Shown here in pieces: positions 44,067-57,999 of a stretch of 64,000 bases of DNA. Source of the DNA: Platycnemis pennipes (Eukaryota; Arthropoda; Insecta; Odonata; Platycnemididae); assembly GCA_933228895.1 (NCBI GenBank), contig OW121848.1, positions 86,881,470 to 86,945,469 on the forward strand, written 5' to 3'. Positions within the stretch are counted from its first letter, which is position 1. Every line of letters begins with the position of its first letter. The translations under genes were made by a program, and so were the position numbers. Under the pieces are notes generated by a model. That model saw only the letters and a program-made list of their open reading frames with translations. It was not told where the DNA came from and did no database searches.

Positions 44067-47000
44067 AAACATAGTCTTTCAATTAATCCGTACTAAAGAA
44101 AGGTAAAAGTTGTTTTATTTGCATGTTTTCCCACTACATTTACGAAATCAATTGGCGGCTTGAAAAATAGTTAAAAAATATTGAAGGCGAAAGGTTACAA
44201 TCTTCATTAAATGAATGGGTCCTGTCTTCGATCCCATGCGGAAGTGATGTGCTTCATCTCTATCGATTACAGCGTTCCTTGGAAGATTATAAATGTTTCT
44301 TGGATTCCATTTGGAAAATACTCTTTGAGATAAAACAAGTTTCGCAGAATCCCACTTCATCGTATAAAAAGTTAAACTTTTTTGCAATTACACCCACGAC
44401 GTCTTTCATTACAATTACCAATTACCTCTCTTACTCACTTAGTGCACCAATGGCCAATCGTTGTGAATTTTATCGTATTTGCGATAAAAAGTAATATTGT
44501 TCATTAGAAGTTTAATCGATTGGCTACCTTCAAGCTAAAATATATCATATTATCTGAATCTCAATTAATAAAATTACTAATCTTCTCCAGATACACCATT
44601 TCATAATTACTTGTTTGAAGACTCGATTGCATTAACAACCAGTCTTTAAATTGGTCCAAATTTCGTGATTTTCGTGGAGAACATCCCATTTGCTCCTATG
44701 TTATTTAGCACTGGGTCACCTCCTATGCTTAGAAAAAAATACTACTGGAGCCCAATTATCAGCAGACTTTCATCAAACGTAGACGCATGCCCCAATGGCA
44801 TTGATAGCACATGATGAACTCAAACGTTTTAATATTCTAACATCTTCCGCATTAATTACTATTTTCTTGAATCTTCCCTCGTGGAAAGTCTTCCAGACGT
44901 AACTGAAAAGAGAGTTTTGTGTGGTAGTATAGGATGGTGGATAAGATCAGTAAGTGAGCCAGCTATATTTTGGCACATTCGTTCCATTGACTATTTGACA
45001 CTACATGAGATGATCATTTTAATATTAGAGAAAGGTGTACTTTGGAAAATCCAAATTAAGTAAATATGAAAATTTATATATTTGATTCCCCCAAAATGGA
45101 AGGATATAAACTTATTTAAGGAACACATGATACTTTTTAAGGTAATATTACTCTTTAGAGTTGAGTAATTTATTATTTAAGTGGAGATGAAATATGATAA
45201 GTGTAACACAAATATATCGTGGAAAACTTTTTAAGCCGATTTCAAATAAATTATGTATGTTAAGCAACGGGTATTTCATAGTCTTCATAAATAAAAATTT
45301 TCAGATTGAAAGAAGAGAAATCATTTCTTCCGATATTCTATTTAGATTAAAGTTGGTTGAGTTCAATGAAAGTACATTGACGTGCATGGTTCTTAGCTAC
45401 ATTTGCTTGACGCAACGATTGGAAACGTTTTTGGTCATGAATGAATGACTGCGTTGTAAAAAAGTGTTTTCTTGGTCAGTTGTATAAAGATGCATAGGAA
45501 ATAATAGATATTCCGTGAATCCTATCTCACTAAAGTCTACTCTCACTAAAATTCCATGAGACGTAGCCATGGAACGAAGACTAATTGATGCTGCAAATTT
45601 TAATTTTATGGAACTAATCAATAGGCGGTTGGAGAAAATTCAGCACGCAGAAAATTCAGTGCAACTATAATAAGTAATTGAAAATAAACTATAACTTAAG
45701 CCTACCCAGTAGGAACTTGTGAGCGCTATCATTCACGAGCCGGCATGCTTTAAGATCGTAAATCGAAGAAAATTTCCGAGTAATATGAGTATGTAGATCA
45801 ACCGGCGACATCAAGCAAAGCTAGTTTTTATGAGAGAAAGTGTTCGATTGGAACTCATAAAATTAAGGCTCGGGAAGTATCAGCGTGCAAAGTTTTCGTG
45901 GTCAGCATCTCCAATTGCAGCGATTTTCGCCGTTTACCTAGCTCCAATCCGCCCCACCCAATGCCGGAAGGGTTGTCCGTTTCCCATTTTTTTTCCCTCC
46001 TTGCTTGAAGTAGAGAAGCATGGCATCTCGTCGCGGACGACGGAATGCAGCGTTGAGTTTTTTTGCAGGAGAAACTTTTCGAGAATGTAGCACACCAGAT
46101 GAAGTTTCACTCCGCTTTTTGCACATCGTGTGCAACGTTGCAAACAAACTACTGTGCTCCGAAGAATTATTTACGGGCGCTGGGCGCTGCTCACTGGGGG
46201 CGCGCGTGCGTGATCGGCACGGCGATTTTCTTTATCCACGGTGTCCGGCTCAGGACTGCGGATTTGATGAAAGTTGCAGAAGCTTTTTAAGAGGGGAGGA
46301 AAAAATATTTTATGACACTCATTTTGATATTAGAAGGGAATTAACAGATATAGCTTGAGTTTCAACTAAAAATTCACGCGCACGCGTCAGAAAACTTGAA
46401 TGATTCGGAATTAAACCGAAATCAGAATGTCGTTCAATTTAAGGTAAATGCAAGATCAATGTCTAAGTTACTACAAAAATTACCATCGGAATTTTATATA
46501 ATCATTCTTTCGGTGCTCACCAAAGTTGCTCTGAAATATTTAACATCAGCGATATTCTAAATTGGTGGGATAAATACCTCCTGCTCAGGTAAATTTTCAT
46601 GGTTGAATGTGTCAAAATGACTAAAATCTGAAGCAAAAATGTTGAGTTCTCGCTACTGGGTACATAGAATGTAGATGTCGGTGTGAATAATTCTTTCAGT
46701 TTCCAATTCAGCATTAATAAGCATTAGGTTGTTCATACTCAGAATGTCCACTGATGGGTAAACATTCGGGGAGTCTACTTTATTTCATGTATTCATAACA
46801 GTGGTATAACAACTTACAATTAGTGTCAATGACCGACTTCCGAGAAACCGCAGAGAATTTAATCAAACTTGCTCTAAACCCATCACATTTTAAAAACCAC
46901 GTACAAGCAGTAAATAAGCACGGACGAGAATGGCAATTTTATAGCATTTTTCATGATAATTACTGACTGAAAAGCCACAATAATCAAACCTGGTCGATTT

Positions 47001-49139
47001 CATTTATTCCTTCACGCTTAAAATATTAGCTAGCATTGGATCATAAAAGGAAAGTTTTGAAAGGTCTTCACACACTTAGTTGACGATTTTCCGCTCGCTT
47101 AAGCAGCAAGCTCAAAAAGGACATTTAGCTCTCATTAATACCTATAACACAGTAAGCCTAGATTTTTTGTATCGTTTATTTTATATTTCTCTCCTTGACA
47201 TGGTTCCGCATTCTGAATTTGCTGAAAACGCGTGAAGCACGAGAGAGTGATACCTTTGAAAGTAAAGAATTTTATCATTTCGACACATTGAAGTGGGATA
47301 ACTAAAGGTTTTAAAGAACTCAAGGATGTATTTTTTCGATATATAGGAAGTTTTCAATTTCACTGAAGCGAGGTAGGTCTAAAGTAAACAGTTTAGAGAT
47401 GGATAATTCATGCACTCCCAACACCCTTTCTAAATTATACCTCGCTATCTTTTGGCTCCATTAATGACCGCTTTTGCAAACTCCAAAGAATGATTGGGCT
47501 CCAAGTATTGAATGTGCCTATTTCCTGCCTTTAAACTATATTTGAAACGTTGTCTTACACTCGCAAATATGCTTATCTTATCATTTAACTCTTTAGCAGT
47601 CCTTTATCGTCTTAACATTTTATTGAATTCTTAACTAATATCATGATATTAATAGCTAGGGAAGAAAAAAAACCCAAAATTGTTTTCAGTAGGCATATGC
47701 TTGGAAAGCTTTGCTTTCTACATACTACATAGTTTTCATTCCCTATAACTAACATTAAATTAGTTTATATTTTATGGCATATAATGACATCACATCTACG
47801 TAAAATGCACAGAAACAGCTTCGTGCAATTATACAATATTTCAATCTAGCTTTTCCAACAATTTATATCGTCATAATCTTGGTTGGGGTTCATTCTTACC
47901 GTATTCAATTGGTTTTGGAACATTTAAACATTAATTGTGTTTCCTTCACTCTGTTGTTATTGTGAGAATATCGTAAAATCCATCACGAGTACTTGCTGTC
48001 ATTTACATTCGCCAAATCTGAGCGACTTTGGTGTGATAAAGACGAAGGTCTTCCACAGATTGCAACGTCCTGCAGTCAAAAAGGAAAGGAACATAGATTG
48101 CAGAAACATCTGGAAGGAAATGGGGTAGTGGAGCTCAACGTTTGCGTGGAGTGAAAAATTTAACGATTTTTGTTATTTTCAAAGAAACTCTTCACGTACA
48201 GCACCGAGAGCTTTCAAAATCATGTACAAAATCACATCCCGTCCAGTGCTACTTCCCAAGGCCTAGGATTTCGATTTTCCTGGAAAATCATTCCTGGAGA
48301 TTAATAGGAAGAAATATTTTGAATAACGAAGGGAAACCTGCAATGAAATTGTGGAGGCATAAAAAAAAATTTAGGCTTTTGAAACACCTCTTATAATTTC
48401 ATTTTTTCCGAAGGCATTCTGAGACTTACAAACAAATCAAGGAGTTTTCTTCCCTACAGCTCATTATTCAATTTCAGTTAAAATCATGCATGTAAAGAAA
48501 ATATTATTCCATAGCATTTATCGTTATAAAAAAACGTTTATAGACGATTCTGCGACCCAACTCAAGGAGAGAAACGGCTCTCACAGTTATAGTATTTGCT
48601 CATGAAGCAAAGAATATTTACCGTATGACTGGAAATTTCCGTAGTAATCGCGTACATAGCCATTTTAAACGGCGGACGTGGCTCGTTTCCTTAAGATCTA
48701 TCGCTGCATTCACTCGTCACCTGAAACTGGAACGCACTGCATTCTTCCACGCACCTCATTTTATACATAAGGAATTCCGTTCCGCTTCAATGACTATAAG
48801 TTAAAATTACAGTCTATTGTTAAAAACATCAAGAATATCAGAGGTAGTGGTTCGCAATCTCATATGTTTTAATGTTTAAACAATGAACATTTTATCTAGG
48901 TAAAGGAGGTGCTATTGTTAACCAAACATAATGAAAAATAAATACCGAAATCTCAAAATTTTCAAAATAGATATTTCCACAATCTGGCTGATTCATATTA
49001 TTTGTGGCTCAAAAAGCATAAATGCTATCATAGATATCTAATTTACAAGGAAACTGGCAATAAATGGCATTTTGAAGCGTAATCTTTACGATGGGAAGAA
49101 CATGGTAATAATTACAAGAAACTTTGGAACTTCCATTTT
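44067..49139. other. No recognised gene
   Basis: AT-rich for five kilobases. A 112-codon frame at 46020-46358 lies in a locally GC-richer stretch but has no motif I recognise. No RT, SINE boxes or long repeats were seen. Confidence 0.5.
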
Positions 49140-49260
49140 TATTCAGCATGTACACTCAGTTTCATTTGTAATGCCGTCTTCAGGTAAAGTAGTCCACTGT
49201 GCCTGAAAATGGCATAATAGCCGAAACCGGTAGTTATTAGTGAAGAAAAAGTAGAAGGCA
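49140..49260 (+). repeat. Decayed hammerhead-like repeat
   Basis: GCCGTCTTCAGG (49173-49184) and CCTGAAAATGGC (49202-49213) are near inverted copies of each other. The + strand at 49203-49232 reads CTGAAAA-T-GGC-ATAATA-GCC-GAAA-CCGGT-A. This fits the hammerhead layout with a 3-bp stem II, but the essential G of CUGANGA is A, so self-cleavage is unlikely. The ACCGGT palindrome at stem III matches the 43870 and 52285 repeats. Confidence 0.5.
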
Positions 49261-49440
49261 GCAAGTTATTTTTTTTTCAATTATTGCCTTTTGCTAAATG
49301 GGTACTGTAAAATACGCCACTATATTTTTAGCACTTCATGGGAAATATGCTAATTTCATTTCACATCGGCTACAACCAATGGCACTCAGAACGAAGTATT
49401 GAAAATCAAATAAGTGAAAAGGGCAAGACACACACGTCTC
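49261..49440. other. No recognised feature
   Basis: AT-rich spacer. Confidence 0.4.
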
Positions 49441-49510
49441 TTATGTGACGAGATAAGTCTCCTGCCTATCAATGCCGAAGCCTTGTATTCGAATCTCATC
49501 AGGTAGTAGG
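49441..49510 (+). repeat. Possible tRNA-derived SINE head
   Basis: GTATTCGAATCTC at 49487-49499 resembles box B, and AGATAAGTCTCCTGCC about 35 bases upstream could derive from a tRNA D/anticodon region. Box A is poor. Low-confidence SINE relic. Confidence 0.4.
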
Positions 49511-52099
49511 AGTTTCACTACTTGGGGAAAGGATACTTGTGAATATTTCAGTCATTAATTAAAGAGGATTTCATTGTCCTAAACATTCTAAATTAATAGA
49601 CAATAAAATGATGATAAAATATTAATAACAATTGTAGTGATATGAGGGGCATCTGTTATCTACATGATGGTCATAAGAAGACAAATAGGGTGATCCTGCA
49701 CCGGCGAGCTTTACGGCGATTAAGATGCACGTGTACTGTTGCTTGCCAAACTGGAGAGACTGCAAACGATCAATTTTAAAATTAATACATTATAGTAAAT
49801 AAATAGACGAGATTTGATATGCCTTGGTTGAAAAACTAATAAAATCAACAGAAGCAGTTGACACTCTACATTAATGTAGCCATTGGCAAGGGACACATAA
49901 TATTCATTTAAATAACTAACTTTCCTGGAAATGAATAGCGCAAAGAAGTAAGAACGCACCAATTATATTAAGAAATATCTAATTAAAAAGAATACTCCAT
50001 ATTCAAGTAAAAAAAGCTTAAAGTAAAATGTAATTTTTTTAAACTTCCTTCCATTTGACTTCCATTCCATTTGACTTCCATTTTGAACTATTATCTTAAG
50101 AAAACAGTCATTGAGCCTCACTAGAAACAAAAATAGAAAATAAATGGCCCCCAACAGACAATTGTGTTTTAAATTACCATAAGCTTGATTTTAGAGAAGT
50201 ATACGTTCTGTATGCTTGAAATGACGAGTGGTCTATCGAATGGGGGAAAGATTTTCCTATTGGTGATTGAACAGATTCGCGTGAAGTTAATTTAACTATG
50301 AGCTGAGTTGAAAGTATGGTATGCAAAATATAATCAGGAACGTGATCTTAGTATCCGTTGCTAACGAACTGCGGGCGTATATTTCAATGGACATTAAAAA
50401 AGTATTTCGATATTTTTTCATTCGTCAGACCTAGTTAAGCCTAAATTCACTCATATCTTTTTTATTTAGATTTATCCAGGCATTATAGCGTCACTTACAA
50501 ACCATAAAAGATTCTAAATTACCTTAATAGGTACATCACGTTGTAGCCGGGAAAAAATTGTTACTGATTTAAAGGGAACTCATGTTACAAATTTAATTAT
50601 GTAGGTACTAAATAATAAATCATAAGGAGACATATGCATATAATTTTGATTCAATTTTTATTACTTACTAACCTTTTTCTCTACGCTTCGAGTATAGATA
50701 TAATTCTCAAAAGCTTCACAGTAGAATAAAACATCTGCCCTAACTCCAAACTTCCGAAATACGATAACAAATATGCTTACAGCTGATGTTTCGCATTTCC
50801 TAGTTAAAAATGGCTTTTCATTGCATTTTGTCTTAATTCTTCCTCATATTGGTTTTAAGCAAATTATAACTAAGTTTTCCTGCTGGTTGTCATACATTTT
50901 TAAATTTGAGGTTCAAAAATTCCTTAGCTTATCCATGAAATAATCCGATCTAGCTTATGATGTAGCAAGTGTTTATTCTTCTTTGGGAAAGGAGAAACTT
51001 TTGATAATCTTATTTAAAAAATAAGTGAATGAAGTGGCTGGAAATTGCTTTGCATCTTTAATATGATAAGTTTAATCAACAACTGTTAAACGCATCAATT
51101 TTACTGCTATAAACTATTTCTCTCCAATTAGTATCGTATTGAAAATTATACCAGTCGAACGACGGTGTCTTAAATGAGTAGTCTCATATTGCCATCGAAT
51201 GCATGATGATTCCAGGCTCAGGTGCCGAAGAGAATCCAAACAGCTAGACGCATTCCTTGAGTAGGGGCGTGGTAGTATGCGTGCGATAGCCCGCACTACT
51301 AAATAAGCGGTTTCCCATTTGGTAGAAAGCGGATGAAAGCGAAAAAAATCAACCGTGATTACGGTCATAATCCATCCATAAGGCATCAAACTTAATTCCA
51401 CTCTGAGGGTTGGGAGGTCATTCAAAAAGTATAGCCTGAGAAACATATTTAAGAGTCAAATTATACTGATCACGTCGAACATTTCAACGTCCTCGATTCA
51501 TTATTTCCTCTTCCAGCAATAAATCTCAATGAGCACGAAAGAACTCCAATTTAAACAAGAAAACTGGGCTTTTCCATACTGAGGTAATGGTAGTCACCCG
51601 GCAGCTATCTCATTCCCGCTCCCTCCCCTTTGATTGCCCCAATTCCGGAATCCTAAAACCCATTATTCTCCTCACTCCCAGCACTCCAATTATCTCCTCC
51701 CGTAACTCGCTTCCCCTAAAACATTCGACCGACTTTCTACCGCATGTTTCGTTCCAACAACCCTTTCTTCAAAATCATCATTCGCCTATGGAACCAAACT
51801 CATCACTTTCCCAATTTTTTCATTACTACTCCAAATTTTACACCATCTTCATAGTAATCAACCACGCATATTAATTCTCCTTTATATTCAAAAGAGCTTT
51901 CTCGCAATATAAATGACAAACCCATAGGTAACCATACCACCACTGCTGTACGATACTGAGATTGGTTAGGGGTAGCTGCCCACCACTATTTTAACCTATT
52001 TTATCGGTATTTTTCCTCTGCAGTTTTTTTAGATTTTTTCCATATTAATGACAACATTTTACAGACTTTTGTGTTTCAATTACTAGTGGAGTACCTGAT
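49511..52099. other. No recognised gene
   Basis: AT-rich. A short direct repeat (CCATTTGACTTCCATT twice) is at 50049-50083. Otherwise nothing. Confidence 0.5.
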
Positions 52100-52193
52100 C
52101 TTGATGCTATGTCTATAGTGCAAGCTTGGTTATCTTCACCCCTTGCCACACTACCTCGCGGTGGTTGCAGGGTATCGCGTGGATGTCGATGTA
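52100..52193 (+). repeat. Solo 3' end of an A/B-type element
   Basis: CTTGGTTATCTTCACCCCTTG, CCACACTACCTCGCGGTGG, TTGCAGGGTATCGCG and a GGATGTCGATG tail form the full 3' module. The upstream sequence is only weakly like the family A 3' untranslated region. Confidence 0.7.
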
Positions 52194-52284
52194 TAGTGAT
52201 CTACTTACCTGAGTTTTTGATATATTTCTTTTTCCTCCCGTTTTATTTGGGAGCATATGTGTTTCGTCTTAATAATCTTCATAT

Positions 52285-52489
52285 TTTCATACAAAAAGAG
52301 TCGTTTCAGGCGTGATGTGGTGGAATAACATAGTTAAATAATATTGGCAATTTTCCACAAAGAAATATTTACTACGACCGGTTTTGATGTGATACATCAT
52401 CATCAGGTGACCTGTATCACATGTATGTATCACATCGAAACTTGTCGTAGTAAAGATTTCTTTGTGGAAAATTGCCAATATTATTTAAT
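52285..52489. repeat. Palindromic hammerhead-like repeat, best-preserved pair
   Basis: A left flank AAAAAGAGTCGTTTCAGGCG is followed by inverted arms at 52334-52397 and 52425-52488 (64 bases, four mismatches, 27-base spacer). On the minus strand 52406-52377 reads CTGATGA-T-GATGT-ATC-ACATC-AAAA-CCGGT. The CTGATGA box and a perfect 5-bp stem II are present, but the conserved G before AAA is A, a change that should abolish cleavage. The right arm keeps GAAA but has lost CTGATGA. The inner spacer contains a further palindrome, CAGGTGACCTG. Confidence 0.75.
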
Positions 52490-55400
52490 TCATATTTTCA
52501 TATTACCTTAATTCAAATTAGGTAGTATCAATTTATTTCTCTTTTCCTGCTGAATTGCCCTCCACTTACTCTCAAAATGCAGCATGGCCTAGTATTCTGA
52601 TATTCTAATGCGGTGCTATCCAAGGTTTCACCTTAGATGACAAATCTGTCGTAGGATTTAACGAATTGCTAGTGAATGTATTACACTAATAGTTTCCTAC
52701 TTTTATTTATTTCGTCCAGAACTAATAATAGGTCTTTGATACCAAAACGTTTCCCTTTCTTTAAGATTTTGTTTTCCCAGTTTAGCATTTGTGGCTGTCA
52801 CAATATTTGCTGTCACAAAATGTTTTTTTCAACAACCTTATCTTTTATATGGCCTTTAATTTGCTAAATAACTTCAGCATATTGCCCTTAAATACTATGC
52901 CAATTATTCCTCGGTGAAAATTCACTCTTCCTCTTTTAACCTCCATTATTCTTTCACAATACAAATTTTAAATAATCATGAATGATAGTGCCCATTTTTT
53001 CTTTATCCGGTTCACATCCTTCCTTTAAAACAGCAACTTCATGATTTATTTGAAGTCCCCCACAAAGTTTTGACCCCACGAGAATCTTTACTACTTTCAG
53101 AATGCGTGGACATTATTCAGAGTAAAATAGATCAGTGGAACTGGCTTTTAAATGCATCAATTGGGAAGGGCAACGAATAATTTTGATGAGAATTTTCAAA
53201 CCACAAATAATTCAGAAAACCACTCCTTTCAGAATATCAGACTCATTGGCAACCGTCCTCCCGAAATGCAAGCAATCAAGAGGGGAAACGATTAAAAATA
53301 CTATCATTCACAGATAATTCTTCAGTTACTTGCGATACTTCCCAAGATTACTTAACGAAACGTGCATGTACTAGAACATTTGTGATCTTAACGGCAATAA
53401 TGCTCAAACGTGTAAATGGTTCATTTAATTCACTTTGGTCATCATTTTTCTAGCATATAAGCGGTTGGGCCAATCAGAACCTGCGTTGAGCCGAGCATAT
53501 CCGTGCACTATAACGAAGAATGACTGGCGATGCTTCACATAGCTCGTAGATGAATGGTGTCTGAAGGAACGCTGGTGTGGTGTTGACTTCCCGGTACGAT
53601 GCTTTGTCTGAGACACCTTCCCCCGCATAAATTGCACAGCTCAACTCCCAACCAGACTTGCATCGTGTCACCAGTCAATTTCACGCGTTCCCCTCGAGGC
53701 AGAATCCACCGTGGGTTGTCTAACCAGTGTCCATGAATGCAAATATCATTTGCTGCATATTAAACATAGCATGGGGGTCATTAAGCAGTAAAAGTGAGTA
53801 CTGAGGAAATGCGTGATATTTCATGTACGATGTTCTTGATGTACCATAAAGCTGAAGTACTGGCCCTTTCAATTACACATTCGATGGCTTATTTAATACA
53901 GTATGTGAAAAAATTGGGCCTTGGAAGCACGAAAGTGGAATAAAGGAATGAAAGCATTGAATACCCTAAGAATGTAAATAAAATGATTAAAAGGATGAGA
54001 AAATTATCATCGTGGTACGGAGTATATTTAAATGATGAAATTGTTCAGAGATAAATTTTTGAAAGTTAATCTATTGGAGTCGTCATCCTTATTGAAAGGC
54101 TTTCATTAATAATGAAGTAATTTTAATTTAAGTATGGTTCCTGTGGAGAAAGGTCACTTTGTAGGTAATTTGTGATAGTTCTATTTGTAGAGGGCAAATA
54201 ATATTTAAAAACCGCTATGAATAAGGAATTATACACTCAACAATGGTTTACCAGAGAATAGTTAGCTCTAAGACCAACGGATAGAAAGATGCGGGCTAGC
54301 AAATAATTATTATTCACTAAATAGATCTTTATTTACTGCCAATTCAGATGATTTTTTCCACTTTAACTATTCATAATGGAAACAGAGGTGCGAATAATTT
54401 TAAATAACATAATGGGTACGGTGAAAATTATTGATTAAATATTTGGCGTTTTATGGAGCAGACGATCCCATTTCAAATAAACTTTGGCTTAGGTGCGTGA
54501 GGATTGAAAATTTTTAAGATTTCTATGCTGGGACAATCTTCGTAAAATTAATTAAAAGCCAGTGAAATAATAATGATCACAGCTTTATTCCAAACAAAAA
54601 GAAAAAAATATGTATCTAATTTCTCATGAGTGAATAGCAGAGGCACAACAGGTCATACCGGCTGAAACTTTAATTCAATGAAACAAGTAAATTATCAGGA
54701 ACTCTTAATCAGGAGGATGACGATAGCTCAGGAGCTTTCTTAATTTCCACTGCGGATAGGGGGAAGGTGATGGAATAGCAGGATCAAGAGTGCAAGATGA
54801 GACATTTAACGCGTCGTGAGAACCGTGGGAGTTTGTGAACCAAGACAGCTTGATCGGATGTGGCCACTATCAACCCGAACAGATATCGCCAACACCAACT
54901 CGGACTTCCATTTCTCTCGCCACGGACTCCTCAACCCACATATTTATTGCTGGCAATGCGTGAAATCAGATCCAGCTGCGGTAAAAAATCAAACCTAAAA
55001 TAATCTCATAAAATCCTTGAGCGTAAAATAAATTTAAATATAGGAATTCACAAAATGCTATGAAATTGGAATTTCTAGATCGGATCCGATTGAAACTCAG
55101 GTTTCCAAAGGAATAATTCAATTTTCATCGTTTGATTTACAAGAAAAACAGAGTTGTTTAAATAATTATTTAGCGTTACTCTTTTGACCGAAAATAAATA
55201 CTGCGAGTTTTCGTACTACATATAAATCCATTTAGCAGTATGGGACATTATTTATTGTATATTTCATCACTCTTCTTTTCGTTTATTTTGGTCAGATGTT
55301 CGGCTAATCCTCTCTTATAAGCGCTTTAGTAGATTGGCATAGGGTCGCTCCATTTATATTCAGATCAGCTACGCCAACATAATATCATTCATCCTTAAAA

Positions 55401-57999
55401 TTCCAGGACTGATTAAATAATAAATTGAGAAATTTTGTGGGCAAAAATAGATTAACGAATCAGATTGAAAATACCATTTTTAGTTAATGAACGTTCATCT
55501 CTATAAAAAATATAGGGAATTGGAATGCGAGCACAATCAATTTATCCACTGGAATGAAAAGCTTAAAATGAATTTTGGCTATTATCTGAAGATTTTTGTA
55601 ACACGAAGAGAATTCTGAATTTTTCACCGGAAACTTTCACAACAGGCTGAAATTATTCTTCAGTCAGCGGGCCAATACGATGCGTTCTCGTTTCACCGGA
55701 TTCCGATTTCCAAAGATATGAAACACGAACCTATATCAAAATTCACCATGATTGGATCCGTGTTAAACAATTTAAAGGAAAACGCACTAGATAAGGGGAA
55801 TGCTTACAAGAAAGTTGGCGAATTTTCATGTTTAGGCTTGTTTTTACTGAATCCTAATTCGATACATCGATTTTTCACCCTCTTACTATCTTGAAATACT
55901 GTTTAACTGTGTAGCCCAAAAATGTTGGGTGAGGATATTTTTGGCATTCTCAATGTACCTAAAGAAGTCAAAATAACGGATTCCAAACAACGTTTTATAA
56001 AATCAATATTTCAAGAGTTATAGCACTGAAGTGAATCATTTTAAGACTTTTATAGCTTACTTTCAGAGGCTTTCATGGAAAATCATCCTTATATTTTGGC
56101 TTTAAATTCCAAGCATGGTCGCTTTAACTGCTGTCTCAATTAAGGAGAATTGAAATAATTAAAATTTATTACAATGCTTTTATTTCAGTATTTATATTAC
56201 TATCGTGGTCGGAGAGCTTCAAGCGTTCGAAAGCAATCTCATCATGAATTTCGCTTGAAACTATTTATAATATGTAGAAAAGAAGATGCAATAAATTTAT
56301 GTGCGAAAAAAATTGTTCCATTAGAAATCTAAAGGCGTCGTCCACTCCGTGGCAAGATCAAGGAGTGTTTCACGTTCAATTAATAAAAATCATAATCACC
56401 TGCCCCGTGTGCACCTACATATAAGGGAAGTGAACGATGAATTGGAGGACGTTGGGCCATTTATGCCATTAGCGTCTGTGTCTCATAGCTATTATGCATT
56501 GCTGATTAATCTTCAAAATGTTACTTACCCTTAATTACATTATCCCCACATATCACTCCAATCAAAGAAGCCGCCAAAAGAAAAGACTCATTGTACTACT
56601 CAATACCTAGAATCACCGATACATTGCCTTTCAAGGAGAACAATAATTTATCTATCCTATATAAAAACAATGAGGCAATGAGTGACATTTTATGTCAAAT
56701 TCACTCCACCTGATGTGATATAATAAAAAAATTGTATTTAATTCGCATTTTAAAGGATTTCCGATTTATTTTGTAATACAAAAATCGGTTCCAAAGAAAA
56801 TTAATGTTTTTTCACCTACTACGTATGAGCTACTAGAGATATCCAATAAAACGAGCAAAAAGGTAGGAATAAACCCAATTCAGTCCAGAAAACGACGATA
56901 CAATAACAGAAATGAACTATCAAGCAGAGAGTTTCAGGCATTAGTTTTTACTTCCAAAAGACAATCACGATCACTAGACAAAAAATAACATAGAACGTCT
57001 TATCACTTTAGCATTTTTTTCCTTATTTCTTATTCTTATGCTACCTCTGAAGATCCACCTCCGTTGGCTGGTGTAATTTAATATTGATGAGGATCACGCA
57101 GTACGCAGCCTACTTTGCATTCGCCCGAAAAAGCGCAAAAAGTAGCTAGGTAGACAAATGAAAATAGCTTGCACTTAATTCGCACAGAAGCGTCAGACAA
57201 ATTTATATAATTCAAAATGATAAAAATAGCAGGAATACAAACGACCATTTCACTGATTAGTCTATACTGCCGTAACGGTTTATATCTTGACAGAGATTAT
57301 TCACGGTAAAAAAACTATTTACCTGAGAAGTTAAATAATAGAGAAAGAGAATATTTGACCCATAGTCGCCGCAGTTGTCTGGTATGAAGGTTGATAGTAT
57401 GTGGAGTACGATCTCACCAAAGCTTCTTACACCTAAGCAAATCGTGAAAAAAGATTTTGAACAATATTTGAAACTTCGTCTGGCCCATTTTCGAATAACG
57501 CTTTTGCAAGTATATCAAGCATCCCCGTATTGATTAATAAATAAGTCACCATTTATTTAATGAGTGGTAGTAGGAAATTATAAATTTTAAATTTGTTCGA
57601 GAAAACTAAATGGAGGTTAAGTAAGGAAATTTCCTCAAAAAGAACAACAGCTCTGTTTGCCTCTAGGCAATCAATGTCATATGTCAGCCTATTTAAATGA
57701 AAGAATTCATGTCTCTTAATTGCTAAATCAACAACAACAGACCACCTCTCCCAACTGCTTCACACATTTGGCTTTCAAACGGAAGCAAGCGCATTTGTCG
57801 CCTCAAACTTAATTTTAAAAAAACACTGCACCTCTTAAGAAACGGAAACATTTTCGAGGTCTCTTCATCCACCTAATGTCCTTCGCAAGTCTTCCTCCGC
57901 GACGAGGAAGTAAGTGTCTTAAAGAGAGAACCCGAGAACCCTTCCTACCTAGGAAGAACAAGAAAAACTCTCCCTCCCGGTCCCTCGGGGAGAGATGAA
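52490..57999. other. No recognised gene
   Basis: Long AT-rich stretch. Two overlapping minus-strand frames at 53425-53671 (about 65-70 codons) are in GC-richer DNA but are not recognised. No hairpin or tail of the A/B type was found here. Confidence 0.5.

Noticed and set aside
44215..44245. Box B-like CTTCGATCCCATG
   Set aside because: No box A at a suitable distance; chance match or very old SINE.
46020..46358. 112-codon + frame in locally GC-rich DNA
   Set aside because: No recognisable domain; overlapping frames on both strands are equally long.
53425..53671. Two overlapping minus frames in GC-richer DNA
   Set aside because: Considered as a small coding repeat, but neither frame has a motif I recognise and no second copy occurs in the window.
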